Shown one piece after another: positions 55,204 through 64,000 of a stretch of 64,000 nt of DNA (positions are counted from its first letter, which is position 1; every line of letters begins with the position of its first letter). The notes under the pieces are model-generated. The model made no database searches, was not told the origin of the DNA, and saw nothing but the letters and a program-made list of their open reading frames with translations. The translations under genes were made by a program, and so were the position numbers. Source of the DNA: Charina bottae (Eukaryota; Chordata; Lepidosauria; Squamata; Charinaidae); NCBI GenBank assembly GCA_023362775.1, contig JALMGJ010000001.1, forward strand, positions 91,452,501 to 91,516,500. Reading direction: 5' to 3'.

Positions 55204-55530
55204 CAGAGCTTTCCAAACTGTGTGTCGCGACACAAAAGTGTGTCGCCACACACAGCGTGGTGTGTCGCCACACCACACGGAAGCGGCGGCGCGCGCGCGC
55301 CGCCGCACGCCCCTCCCGCGCCGCCGCACGCCCCTCCCGCGCCGCCGCACGCCCCTCCCGCGCCGCCACTGTGCGCACGCGCGCCGCCGCACGCCCCCCC
55401 CGCGCCGCCGCCGTGCGAGCGCACCACCACACGCCCCCCCCGCGCCCCCCCCGCGCCGTCTCCGTGCGCGCGCGTGTCGCCGCCGCCGCCGCTGGGTGTG
55501 TCGCCAGCGGCGGCACTTTGGAAAGCCCTG
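55204..55530 (+). mobile_element. hAT-type element with 21-bp GC-rich tandem repeats
   Basis: Ends CAGAGCTTTCCAAACTG and CTTTGGAAAGCCCTG are inverted. The 8-bp flanks CATTAGCT/CATTAGGT match at 7 of 8. The left subterminal part forms a hairpin (TGTGTCGCGACAC..., GTGTGTCGCC...). The interior has 21-bp units CGCCGCACGCCCCTCCCGCG and C/G-rich derivatives. Same family as 13740-15115 and 61965-62235 but with different internal repeats. The long P/A/R-rich frames are artefacts. Confidence 0.88.
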
Positions 55531-55541
55531 CATTAGGTATT

Positions 55542-56081
55542 TGAAGATCATTCAGTGGCCTGTTAGAAACAGTGAATGGAGCAGAGCTTAATGTTGTATA
55601 AACTCGTGTACAGAAAAAGGAATATTGTTAAAAACACAGCCTGTGAGCACATTAGAGAGATTCAGGTTCTTATTCTTACACTTTTAGCCCACCCAAGCAT
55701 AAAGAAACACACGCTTAGACATTGCAGGTACAAAAAGTAAGTACAAAAGAGTTCTTACATTTATTCATACATTTATTCGGTCCAGGTACAGCCATTTCAG
55801 TAGAAAATTGGTTTCAGTTCTTCTTTCTGTTCCCTAAACTGCATACCTCTGGCCCTGTTTGCTGCCAGAGGCTGCATGGAGAAAGGGGCTTGAGGCCTAG
55901 GCATGGCCTCTCGATGGAGAGGAGCAGCCACATGCTGCTTCCTCCTTGATGGTGGAAGAATCAGAGAGGGAGAAGAGGAAGTGGGAGGGGCAACAAGCAG
56001 CTTCCTCTAGAAGCAGAGTTTACCTCCTTGAGCAATCACCCATATGCTAATGAGGCATGCTTGATTTGCTGAATTCCAACA
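55542..56081 (+). mobile_element. Solo LTR, 540 bp (copy 2)
   Basis: TGAAGATCATT...TTCCAACA with a perfect 5-bp duplication GTATT (55537-55541 and 56082-56086). Near-full-length match to 12134-12673, including 'AACACACGCTTAGACATTGC' and 'CATATGCTAATGAGGCAT'. It is inserted only 11 bp after the end of the hAT element. Confidence 0.85.
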
Positions 56082-57178
56082 GTATTTCCTTTCCCAAATA
56101 GCAAAACATTGTGGAGAGGCTAATGGTAGATTGAAGTGAGATTACTATGAACAGGGTAGGAGAGTTTGTGGTTCAGCATTTTGTGGGAACCCAACTACTC
56201 TCTTAGTATATTGCATGAACCAGGTCCTTCAACCATACTATGGTTTCTTCAGCATAGCACCTTATCCTTGCTTACCAGATTTAAGATTTAGTATATTATG
56301 TGAACCTAGCAACTGTCCTATTTTTGCAAATCCTTTGTGCTGCCCGCTTAACCCCAGTGAAGGATGTGACTATATGCAGATAATTCAGGCTCTCAACCTG
56401 AGACAGAAATCAGTTTTGATTTGGCTCAGGTTACAACGACATTCGTGCAACCTAAAGAGAAAGTCCCAGATGGGAAGGGACAGTGCTGGCTCAATGGCAC
56501 AGCTTCTGCTTCAAAGTGCCAGGATCATTCCTCTCCTAACCTGATCTCTTTGAGATAAGTTGGGATCACAGCTGTCAACTGGAATGATAGGAGTCATCCA
56601 GCACATCTGGAGGGGCCCTCAACTGGGGGAGGCTGTTTCTAAAAAAATTTTGAGACTCTTCAGTAAGGTTCTTTAATTGTTGTTGATGATGATGGTGATG
56701 CATTAATGATAGATTGTATGGTGTTACCCCAATTGCTCTTGGATACTTTATAGAGAATCAGGATCTAAATCTAATGATAGTGATCACAGCAACAGTATTA
56801 CTGCTTCTACCACTACTACTAACTTTCAGCACTTCCAAAAGATCTGCCTCTGATGGCAGAGCAAGGATTAATTCTGGAAAAATTCTCAAGTTGCTGTGAC
56901 TGTGTTGAGCTTGGCTCCTGATGGAATAGGCTTCTGTTTAAAGTATGCCTTTTATAAGAAAGTGAGCTCCACTGAGAGATGCTTTTAGAGTAAACATGTT
57001 CAGGTTCAAGCTAACTATACATTATGCAAAAATTCACTTTTTAAAAGGAAAGGGGATGTTAAAGGGACTTGAGAAGCAACGTGATGTGGGATGGCCACTG
57101 GTGCAAATGGCCTCTGAAAAGATAGATTAATCTGTATCTTGTGTAGAGAGAATTCAGGGTGATCTGAGCAGAGTAGCA

Positions 57179-57182
57179 GCAA

Positions 57183-57253
<71 letters not shown>

Positions 57254-57328
57254 GGGAAGGGAAGGGAAGGGAAGGGAAGGGAAGGGAAGGGAAGGGAAGG
57301 GAAGGGAAGGGAAGGGAAGGGAAGGGAG
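57179..57328 (+). repeat. Compound microsatellite (AAAG)n-(GGGAA)n
   Basis: About 18 AAAG units followed by about 15 GGGAA units; a pure purine strand of 150 bases, prone to triplex formation. Confidence 0.95.
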
Positions 57329-57654
57329 CAAGGAAGCTAATGCTTCCCCACAGATTCTCTATTCTTTACTTTTTTAAAATGGTGTATGGGCTTCCTTACA
57401 TGACTTTGTGCACATACATTGTTTCTTTCCCCACTGTACATTGCAAACACATTTCCTTAAAACTGCTATGTACCAGGACTTTTCAGTATAAAAACTGACA
57501 AAGAATCAAGTATCAGGAAAAATTCAGGATTAGTGAAATAAATGAAAAGCAAATTAGAGATTTCCTGCTCCAAGTTCATCTTGGGTGCACAGGCCACCCA
57601 CTCCATCTCATCTCCACCTTCCTTTTACAGCTGCCTTCTATATCAAAGGTTAGA

Positions 57655-57725
57655 GCAGTGTTTCTCAAACTTGGCAACTTTAAGGTGTGTGGACTTCAAC
57701 ACCCAGAATTCCCCAGCCAGCCATG
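57655..57725 (-). mobile_element. hAT-type MITE fragment
   Basis: 'CAGTGTTTCTCAAACTTGGC' and 'GGACTTCAACACCCAGAATTC' are the complement of the element at 16955-17031. The distal end is missing. Confidence 0.65.
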
Positions 57726-57839
57726 TTAGATGTTAGCTCCTAAAAATGGGGACCATATAGAACCTTTGCAAGATCAACAGATCAACAGGACTTCTATTCA
57801 GACCAACTACAAAAGGGTGTTGCTATGCATATTCCATAT

Positions 57840-58310
57840 CTCTGAACAATAATAAGTTCTAGGGGGTGCAGATTTCATTCCCTCTACAAGGAGGTCAGTG
57901 GCATTCTGTAATTTTTTTGCATATCTTTGCCCAGTTGTCTCTACCTGTCCAATCCGGTCCAGCAGGAAGGGCATGCTCCGGGTCCCGTTAGCCAAGGAAT
58001 GTTGGTGGGCGGGGACCAGGAGATGCGCCTTTTCTGCCGTAGTGCCTGCCCTCTGGAACATCCTCCCTCCTGAGATTAGGATGGCCCTGAACCTGCTGGC
58101 TTTTCAGAGGACCTGGCTATGTGTCCAGGCCTGGGGTCCTGAGTGTGTGAAGGGCCCCGTTTCCTGGTTGTGCTGACACCGACAGATTGTAATATCTCTT
58201 GGCTGCTATTTGTATTTCATTTCTTTTTGTACTGTTTTAATTGTTTAATTGTTTTTATGACTGATAGCTGCCCAGAGTCACTGGTTTCAACAAAGAGCCT
58301 CATTTGGGCA
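57840..58310 (+). mobile_element. L2-clade LINE 3' end
   Basis: The ORF2 end is readable: 'MLRVPLAKECWWAGTRRCAF' and 'VVPALWNILPPEIRMALN' (about 57970-58100). A 3'UTR follows with 'TAGCTGCCCAGAGTCACTGG'. It differs from the subfamily at 28119. Confidence 0.78.
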
Positions 58311-58684
58311 TTTATTTGTTGAACTGATTTCAATACTGCTTCCTATGTCAAAAGACATTTCATATTTTCAAGTCATGATAGCTCCAGTCATTAAGATTCA
58401 TTTGCTTATACTTTCCTTAGCAAAGTGGAGGCTTGCCTGGGCCATCCAGGTATTCTGCCCGTATCCTAGCTTTGCAGTCGTAGGAGTGTCAATGTAATGA
58501 AGAGAACTGGAGTAGAAGGAATTGTAAACTGAAGGTTTAATCACTAAATCTTTTAGCAGCCAACCATTTTGTGCCAGGCTACTGGATCTGCTTTTGTGGC
58601 AACTTGTCTTTCCTTTCTCCTTTACTGGGTTCCAGCCAAGGCTTCAAAAAGCTTGTCGGTAATTTACCCAAGTCTAAATTCTCA

Positions 58685-58712
58685 ACACACACACACACAC
58701 ACACACACACAC
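58685..58712 (+). repeat. (AC)n microsatellite
   Basis: About 14 AC units. Confidence 0.95.
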
Positions 58713-58770
58713 GGGGATCATTAGCAAAGAGGAGGTTGAAGACTAGCAACCAAGTGGTAGAGAGAGAGAG

Positions 58771-59333
58771 ATGTTTTTATTATTTATTTATTTATTTTCT
58801 ATCCCGCATTTATTATTTTTATAAATAACTCAAGGTGGGGAACATACCTATTACTCCTTCCTCCTCCTCTTTTCCCCACAGCAACCCTGTGAGGTGAGTT
58901 GGGCTGAGAGAGAGTGACTGGCCCAAGGTCACCCGGCTGGCTTTCATATTTCATCTGGGCATAGGCTTTGGTGTTCCATCTTGTCACTGAGTTCACTGCT
59001 GCCTTGCAAGTCAATGGCTCTGTGCTGTTGCAAAAGGCTAATAGCAAAGAAATGCTATTTCATGCCCAAGGTGGGACTAGAACTGTCAGTCTCCTGGTTT
59101 GCCATTGGCTCCTTCCTAGGGCTGAGAGACAGGGACTGGCCCAAGGTCACCCAGCCGGCTTTCATGCCTAAGGCGGGACTAGAACTCTCAGTCTCCTGGT
59201 TTCCTATTGGTTCCTTCCCAGGGCTGAGAGTGAGTGACTGGCCCAAGGTCACCCAGCCGGCTTTCATGCCTAAGGCGGGACTAGAACTCTCAGTCTCCTG
59301 GTTTCTAGTCCATTGCCTTAACCATTAGACTAA
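58771..59333 (-). mobile_element. tRNA-derived SINE with 102-bp tandem units, minus strand
   Basis: Reversed tail at 58771-58850 ('TATTATTTTTATAAATAACTC'), then reversed central parts. CATGCC marks recur at 59061, 59163 and 59265, exactly 102 bp apart, as in the copy at 3141-3446. The head ends near 59333. A non-SINE stretch at about 58945-59050 sits between tail and repeats. Confidence 0.82.
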
Positions 59334-59714
59334 AGCAAAATTCTCCCTTTTACTTTCAAAGGGAGAACCTGAAACTGATTTCCAAGAGTCCAGAATCCAG
59401 AGCTGATATGCTTGTACAGTCCATGAATTAGGAATGGCATTCTTATATTGGGGCAGATTAGTCTTTCTGACGTTAAGGGACATCCTTGACCTTTGAGAGA
59501 TAGGCTGGCAGAAAGATATGGGGGTTAAAGAAAATATCTTATACATGTAATTAAGGTTTAAATGAATACAGTTGATGCAGTTGGACTCTGTGCATTTAAT
59601 AATTTATCCCCTCAGTAAGAATAAACATTACAATTCATTAGTACCATCAGGCCAATCCTCATTAGGCTGCACTCCGAACAAAACCCTTTCATTTGGTCTC
59701 AAGGAACTTCCCCT

Positions 59715-59790
59715 GATTTATTATTGATGTCATCTGTATCCCACCTTTCCACCTGAAATTGTGCTCAAGGTGGCTATCAATAAATTATGA
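59715..59790 (-). mobile_element. LINE/SINE tail remnant
   Basis: 'GTATCCCACCTTTCCACC' and 'GTGCTCAAGGTGGC' resemble a reversed non-LTR tail. Confidence 0.45.
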
Positions 59791-61235
59791 TAAAATAACA
59801 TTTAGAAAACATCATTTGGAATCAAGAAGAGCGCCCACCACCAGCCAAATGCCTACCTTGGATCAACAGAGTTGCTCAAACAGACAAACTGTCTGGATAA
59901 ACATGTGTTTGTCTGCTTGGGAGGGTGGCAGAAATGAAGTTAGCCTGATCTCCCTTTTCAGGGAGCTCCAGAAATATGTGCTAAATCCAGGAACTCTTTG
60001 GACTGCTTGTGCCCATCGACTAGTGCCCCTACCTTGCGTGCAAATGCTGGCAGAAGGAACCTCAAATAGTAAGAATGGCAGGGAAACCACCTCCTCTGCC
60101 AGATGACTCTGCCATGGCCCATGACAGCTCTGAAGAGTGACATGGTGGAAGAGCCCCTGGGATCAGGGCAGCCCGTCCAACTCTCCTGGTTCCCCACCCC
60201 ACCCCCAGGACAGAATGTACGCTATCTCCGGCATTTCTGCCCCGGCCTTGACTGAGCAGCACCGCTCTACTGCCTGTTCAAAATTACCCTTGGCTTCTCT
60301 CGTGTGGCCATGCTTATCTCCCCAGTCATTTCCTGAATTGATTTTCTGATGGTCAAGGAAATCTTCAGGGGAAGAATGAATCTCTAGCATAGTCTCCATG
60401 GCTATTGTTTGGCCCCAGACTATAATTCAGCTTGTCAAGGACTTTGGCACCCATAAGAGATGCTCACACAGATCCCCACTGTGCTTGCTCTGGTGAAACC
60501 TGATTGGCTGAGGGGTAGTTGTTTTCATGTTAAGCCTGCACAGATTTTGGAAGGGGGTTTTCTCTTAAAAGCTTTCTTGGTGTTGCAAAGCATTATGTGA
60601 GCAAAAATCTACAACTCCTGGATGGGAAACATCTATTCTGTAGCCAGCAGGCCCTTCTCTCATTTGGGGATATTATTCATGTTCCAGTGCCCCTAACAAC
60701 CCACTGCTTTTCACCTGTAGATGCTGTCTCAAATGCACTGACTGTAAACTAGACCTAAACTAAAATGTAAATAATTAAATCTGCAACTGTATATATTGTT
60801 CCATCAGACAAGACATAGAATATTGATTGCTAGACAGGGAAGAGATCCAAGGAAATAGGAACAGCTAGAAGCAGAACTTTTTGTAAGTCCAAATTTCAGT
60901 TCGGTGAATCATCATTATTAAAGTACAAGCTGCCTTGGGGAAGGCCCAGATTCAGTAGCAAAATACATGCTTTGCATCTAAGAGACCCCAGGTCAGATGC
61001 GTCAGCTTCCCCAGAGTCTGAAGTAGAAATTTGCTGGTGACTAGATGATCATTTGACTCCATCTAAGGCAGCTTCGTGTGTAAGATGTTTACCTGATGTA
61101 TTAAGTGTGTTGTGTAAAAATTAAGGAAGGGACTAAGAGACTTTTGAACTTGCTGCTCACTTGAGACCAGCTTTCTTCCTATGGCATTTACCATCATTGA
61201 GAAACAGCTGATCAGGCTCTCTGAGGCACTCTTCC

Positions 61236-61410
61236 AATGTCCTGCATAATCCACCATTCTGATGTCCTGCATAATCCACCATTCTGATGTCCTGCATAAT
61301 CCACCATTCTGATGTCCTGCATAATCCACCATTCTGATGTCCTGCATAATCCACCATTCTGATGTCCTGCATAATCCACCATTCTGATGTCCTGCATAAT
61401 CCACCATTCC
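61236..61410 (+). repeat. 25-bp minisatellite, seven copies
   Basis: GATGTCCTGCATAATCCACC plus ATTCT repeats seven times with almost no variation, implying recent expansion. Minus-strand open frames (YAGHQNGG... repeats) are artefacts. Confidence 0.95.
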
Positions 61411-61964
61411 TTTCATTCTGCTGTCTGAGGCATGAATATCATCCTGCTTCATCGGAGGGCCTGTCTTACCAGAGACGAGAACATTGCTTCCCACTTGTTC
61501 TGTGATGGTGCTTCCATTCTGACACAAGCCTCAATGGAAGTAGGTCATTGTCTAGGCAGGTTAGTATGAGAGAAAGCAGACCTTAAAGTACTTGGATTCT
61601 CAGCTATGGAGTGCTTTAAAGGTCAAAAACAGTAGCTTGAGTTAGGTTTTGAAGCAAAACAGGATGGATCTCTCTGAACCCACAAGTCATATTCTTTTTT
61701 TCTCCATTTTTTAAAAAAGAATTTTATTGAGTTTAAAGCAAAGATAAAACTACAGAAAAGTAGAAAACTACAAAAAAGAAGAAAAAAAGTAAAAAAGTGA
61801 GAAACACAAGAAAAAAGAATTTTTTGAAGATTACATAGAAAGGTGACTCCCGCGAAAGGAAGAATATACAGGAAGACTATACAGCAATTTCCATAATAAA
61901 TCCCTTACTCTATATCAAACCAAAATCACATTATTTCTATAAATCCTTCCATTAACACATATAC

Positions 61965-62235
61965 CAGAGCTTTCCAAACTGTGTGTGGCGACACAAAAGT
62001 GTGTCGCCACACACAGTCTGGTGTGTCACCACACAACCCGGAAGCGCTGATCATCATCAGCGCTTCCGGGTTTTCCTGCGGTGACACACCAACGGCGGTG
62101 TGCAAAAACCCGAAAGCGGCAGCAGTGCTTCCGGGTTTTTGCGCGCTGCCGCAACGGCGGCACTTCCGGGTTTTCCCGCGGCGACACACCAACAGCAGTT
62201 GGTGTGTCGCCGCGGGAAAACTTTGGAAAGCCCTA
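61965..62235 (+). mobile_element. hAT-type element, short form, nested
   Basis: A perfect 8-bp duplication ACATATAC flanks it (61957-61964 and 62236-62243). Ends CAGAGCTTTCCAAACTG and CTTTGGAAAGCCCTA are inverted. Both subterminal regions fold: GTGTGTGGCGACAC... at left and CCGCGGCGACACACCAAC with GTTGGTGTGTCGCCGCGG at right. Only one to two monomers of the type amplified at 13740-15115 are present, so it shows the pre-expansion form. Confidence 0.92.
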
Positions 62236-62630
62236 ACATATACAAATCACTAATGCAATTGCTCCTTCCCCTTATATAAAATATATACTGTATATATTTA
62301 TATAAATTTCTAAGTCAACTTCCCTCCCCCATAAAACATTTTTTTAATTGTTTCCTTCCCACTGCTATTCTATATATTTATGTCCACTATAATAAAAGTC
62401 AAATTGTAAAAACATATAAATTGTCTACTTTTATAATTAATAACACTACAGCAATCTTAATCCTATTAAACCTAAAAAACCATGCAATTATTATTATACC
62501 TTATTAATACCTTATAAGTCTTACAAATCAAACAAACCTTTAAAAAAATCCAATAAATCTAAATCCAAATCATTAAAGAAAAATGAAATCATAATAACCT
62601 CATTATCAATTCAATTACACATTCTTAATT

Positions 62631-63089
62631 TTACCCTACCTCGAAGTATACCAAAGCATTTACATATCTCCCTATTACACCCAATGCATCTTTCTTGCAA
62701 AAATCAAACAGCCCAACTGCCCCCCTTAGAAACTCAAACTTCTCAGCAAAAAAACCCCCACAAAGCAAATTCTCTTCTCTCCCATAACAATCCCTCAGAA
62801 AAACAGCTCTCCTTGTAAACTGCAGCTCAGACTGTCGCCTTAACCCCTTCACCACCAAATTGTAATCTTCGTCTGGTATTACTGCAGTCTTGCTATCAGT
62901 TCCATCCTTATCAAAATCTTCATCTTCCTCCATAACATCTTCAGCCAGATGACACAGCTTAGAAGTAATTTCTTCCCCAATGTCTCTAATAGTCTGCAAA
63001 ATGGGTTGACAACACTCTAAAAGGATCTCTTTGAAGGTCTGTTCAGGCTCATAACAGGACTCTGAAAAAGCCTCCTTGAAACCTTCCAT
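62631..63089 (-). CDS. 152-codon ORF1-like protein of the L1-like element
   Basis: The ATG at 63087-63089 leads 'MEGFKEAFSESCYEPEQTFKE', then an acidic stretch ('EDVMEEDEDFDKDGTDS') and a hydrophobic C-terminal part ('FEFLRGAVGLFDFCKKDALG'). No zinc knuckle, RRM or other known domain was recognised. It lies where an ORF1 would be in L1-like elements. An intact frame in a nested, moderately young copy may be chance. It might be a short ORF1 relic of a HAL1-like element. Confidence 0.4.
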   Translation of the reverse strand: MEGFKEAFSESCYEPEQTFKEILLECCQPILQTIRDIGEEITSKLCHLAEDVMEEDEDFDKDGTDSKTAVIPDEDYNLVVKGLRRQSELQFTRRAVFLRDCYGREENLLCGGFFAEKFEFLRGAVGLFDFCKKDALGVIGRYVNALVYFEVG

Positions 63090-63800
63090 GTATCAGGCAG
63101 TAAATTATGGCACCCTCTAGATACTTGACTCATGCAGATAGGAGTTAATGGGTTAATAGAAAAGTTCCAAATGAAATTGGCACAAGGGAAAGTACGTTAA
63201 CATGCAGATCCCAAAGAAAGTGAAAAGAAAGCTGAAGATTCAAAACAACAAATTCAACGTGTAGGGAAATATCAATCCTTCAAATTCAATACAAAAATAG
63301 TAACAGGAAGGCAATTCTTTATTCTCAGTCCTTCTTAATCTTTAGATGGGAATACAAGCTTAAACTTAAAAATTTAAAAAATAAATCCAGAAATAACAAT
63401 AAGCACCAAGAGAGTCTGTTTCTTCTTTCTGTAGAAAGCCTCTCTTAGGGTACAAAAGCTTTAAAAAAACAATAAATTGGGTGTTTAAGAAATGGGTGGC
63501 TGGACTTACTGTCCCTTTAAGGGCTGCAGCGCGGCTCGGAAATGGTGAAATCCCAGCCTCCCGGCAAAGTCTTACCTGTCAACCGTGCACGCTGTCCACG
63601 ATCTCCTGGCTACAACTCACCGTCTGGAGGATGAATGGGTCGATTCCAAGCGTTTTCCTTGATCCGGAAAAACGCTCTGGGCTACAGGAGAAACCAGCCT
63701 GTGCCCGGAAAAACTGCCACAATGCCAGTTCTGCCTGCAGAGCTCACAGGCAAAGCTGCTCAGTCCGCCATATTCCCACCGGAAGCCAAGCCATATTCTT

Positions 63801-64000
63801 AATGAAGTGTTCAAGCCTACAGTAAATCCCGCCTGCCATATTTGGAAACAGTTGACTACAAGGGCAGACTCATGCATAATGTAATTCAATAGACTAAAAA
63901 TTTATCAAAACATATATCTGCACATGAATGATCTTTGTTGCCATACCCACTGGTAGAAAGCTATTACACTACTATGGTCATTTGTACCTTATATCACAAA
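63801..64000. other. No gene seen
   Basis: Unique-looking intronic flank. Confidence 0.4.

Larger units (their letters stand above)
61697..63791 (-). mobile_element. L1-like nonautonomous retroelement, minus strand
   Basis: A 9-bp duplication CATATTCTT flanks it (61688-61696 and 63792-63800). The left T-rich end is the 3' side; the right end is the GC-rich 5' region shared with 1369-1600 ('CACAGGCTGGTTTCTCCTG', 'TAGCCCAGAGCG' on the minus strand). It holds one ORF (62631-63089) and a nested hAT element (61965-62235). No RT was seen, so it depends on another LINE. Confidence 0.78.

Noticed and set aside
55144..55551. Several Pro/Ala/Arg-rich frames on both strands
   Set aside because: Low-complexity translation of the 21-bp repeats in the hAT element.
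61063..61527. 154-codon minus-strand frame with repeated 'YAGHQNGG' phrases
   Set aside because: Translation of the 25-bp minisatellite; no conserved domain.

Overview
The window looks like nuclear DNA of a squamate reptile (lizard or snake). It contains three Sauria SINEs, a nearly intact BovB (RTE) LINE, CR1/L3 and L2 LINE pieces, Penelope-like fragments, several hAT elements and long (AAATA)n-type microsatellites. Host coding content is very low. The one host exon recognised with confidence is exon 1 of the two-pore potassium channel KCNK3 (TASK-1) at 49365-49647 on the + strand. It sits in a CpG-rich promoter/5'UTR block (about 48850-50400) and is followed by the start of a long intron 1 that runs off the window.

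Layout: 1-1100 holds a GC-rich fragment read as the C-terminal part of a Tx1/L1-like LINE ORF2, then a Penelope-type segment with a hammerhead-ribozyme-like core. 1.3-9.3 kb is nested repeats: a deleted non-LTR element, SINEs with a 102-bp triplication, a decayed Tc1 transposase, a target-site-flanked RTE piece, and an LTR-like block with a 33-bp minisatellite. 9.3-13.7 kb is old CR1/L2 debris plus a solo LTR. 13.74-15.12 kb is a hAT-type element expanded into a 99-bp satellite, abutting a second hammerhead-bearing Penelope fragment. 15.3-26.4 kb is gene-poor, with decayed repeats. 26504-27707 is a complete hAT-like element with a perfect 8-bp target-site duplication that carries a fragment of a BCL2-family gene (BCL2L10/NR-13 type). 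28.1-33.5 kb is an L2 LINE interrupted by two insertions. 37.9-41.2 kb has three Sauria SINEs, two of them inside one shared duplication. 41628-44786 is BovB. 44.8-48.5 kb is AT-rich debris with a 60-bp inverted repeat and a hAT element related to mammalian Charlie-type repeats. Beyond 49.6 kb lies KCNK3 intron 1, with two more members of the repeat-rich hAT family (55204-55530, 61965-62235), a second copy of the solo LTR, an L2 3' end and a non-LTR element with a 152-codon ORF.

The most notable observations are: (1) gene capture of a BCL2L10-like exon by a hAT element; (2) a hAT family with terminal TTTCCAAA-type repeats, strong subterminal hairpins and wildly different internal tandem repeats in three copies within 64 kb, one grown to a 1.37-kb satellite; (3) hammerhead-ribozyme-like cores in two unrelated Penelope-type fragments; (4) SINE heads paired with different 3' tails; and (5) a 46-codon upstream ORF whose stop overlaps the KCNK3 start codon (ATGA). 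All family assignments come from reading the sequence and from recalled family features; no database search was possible.
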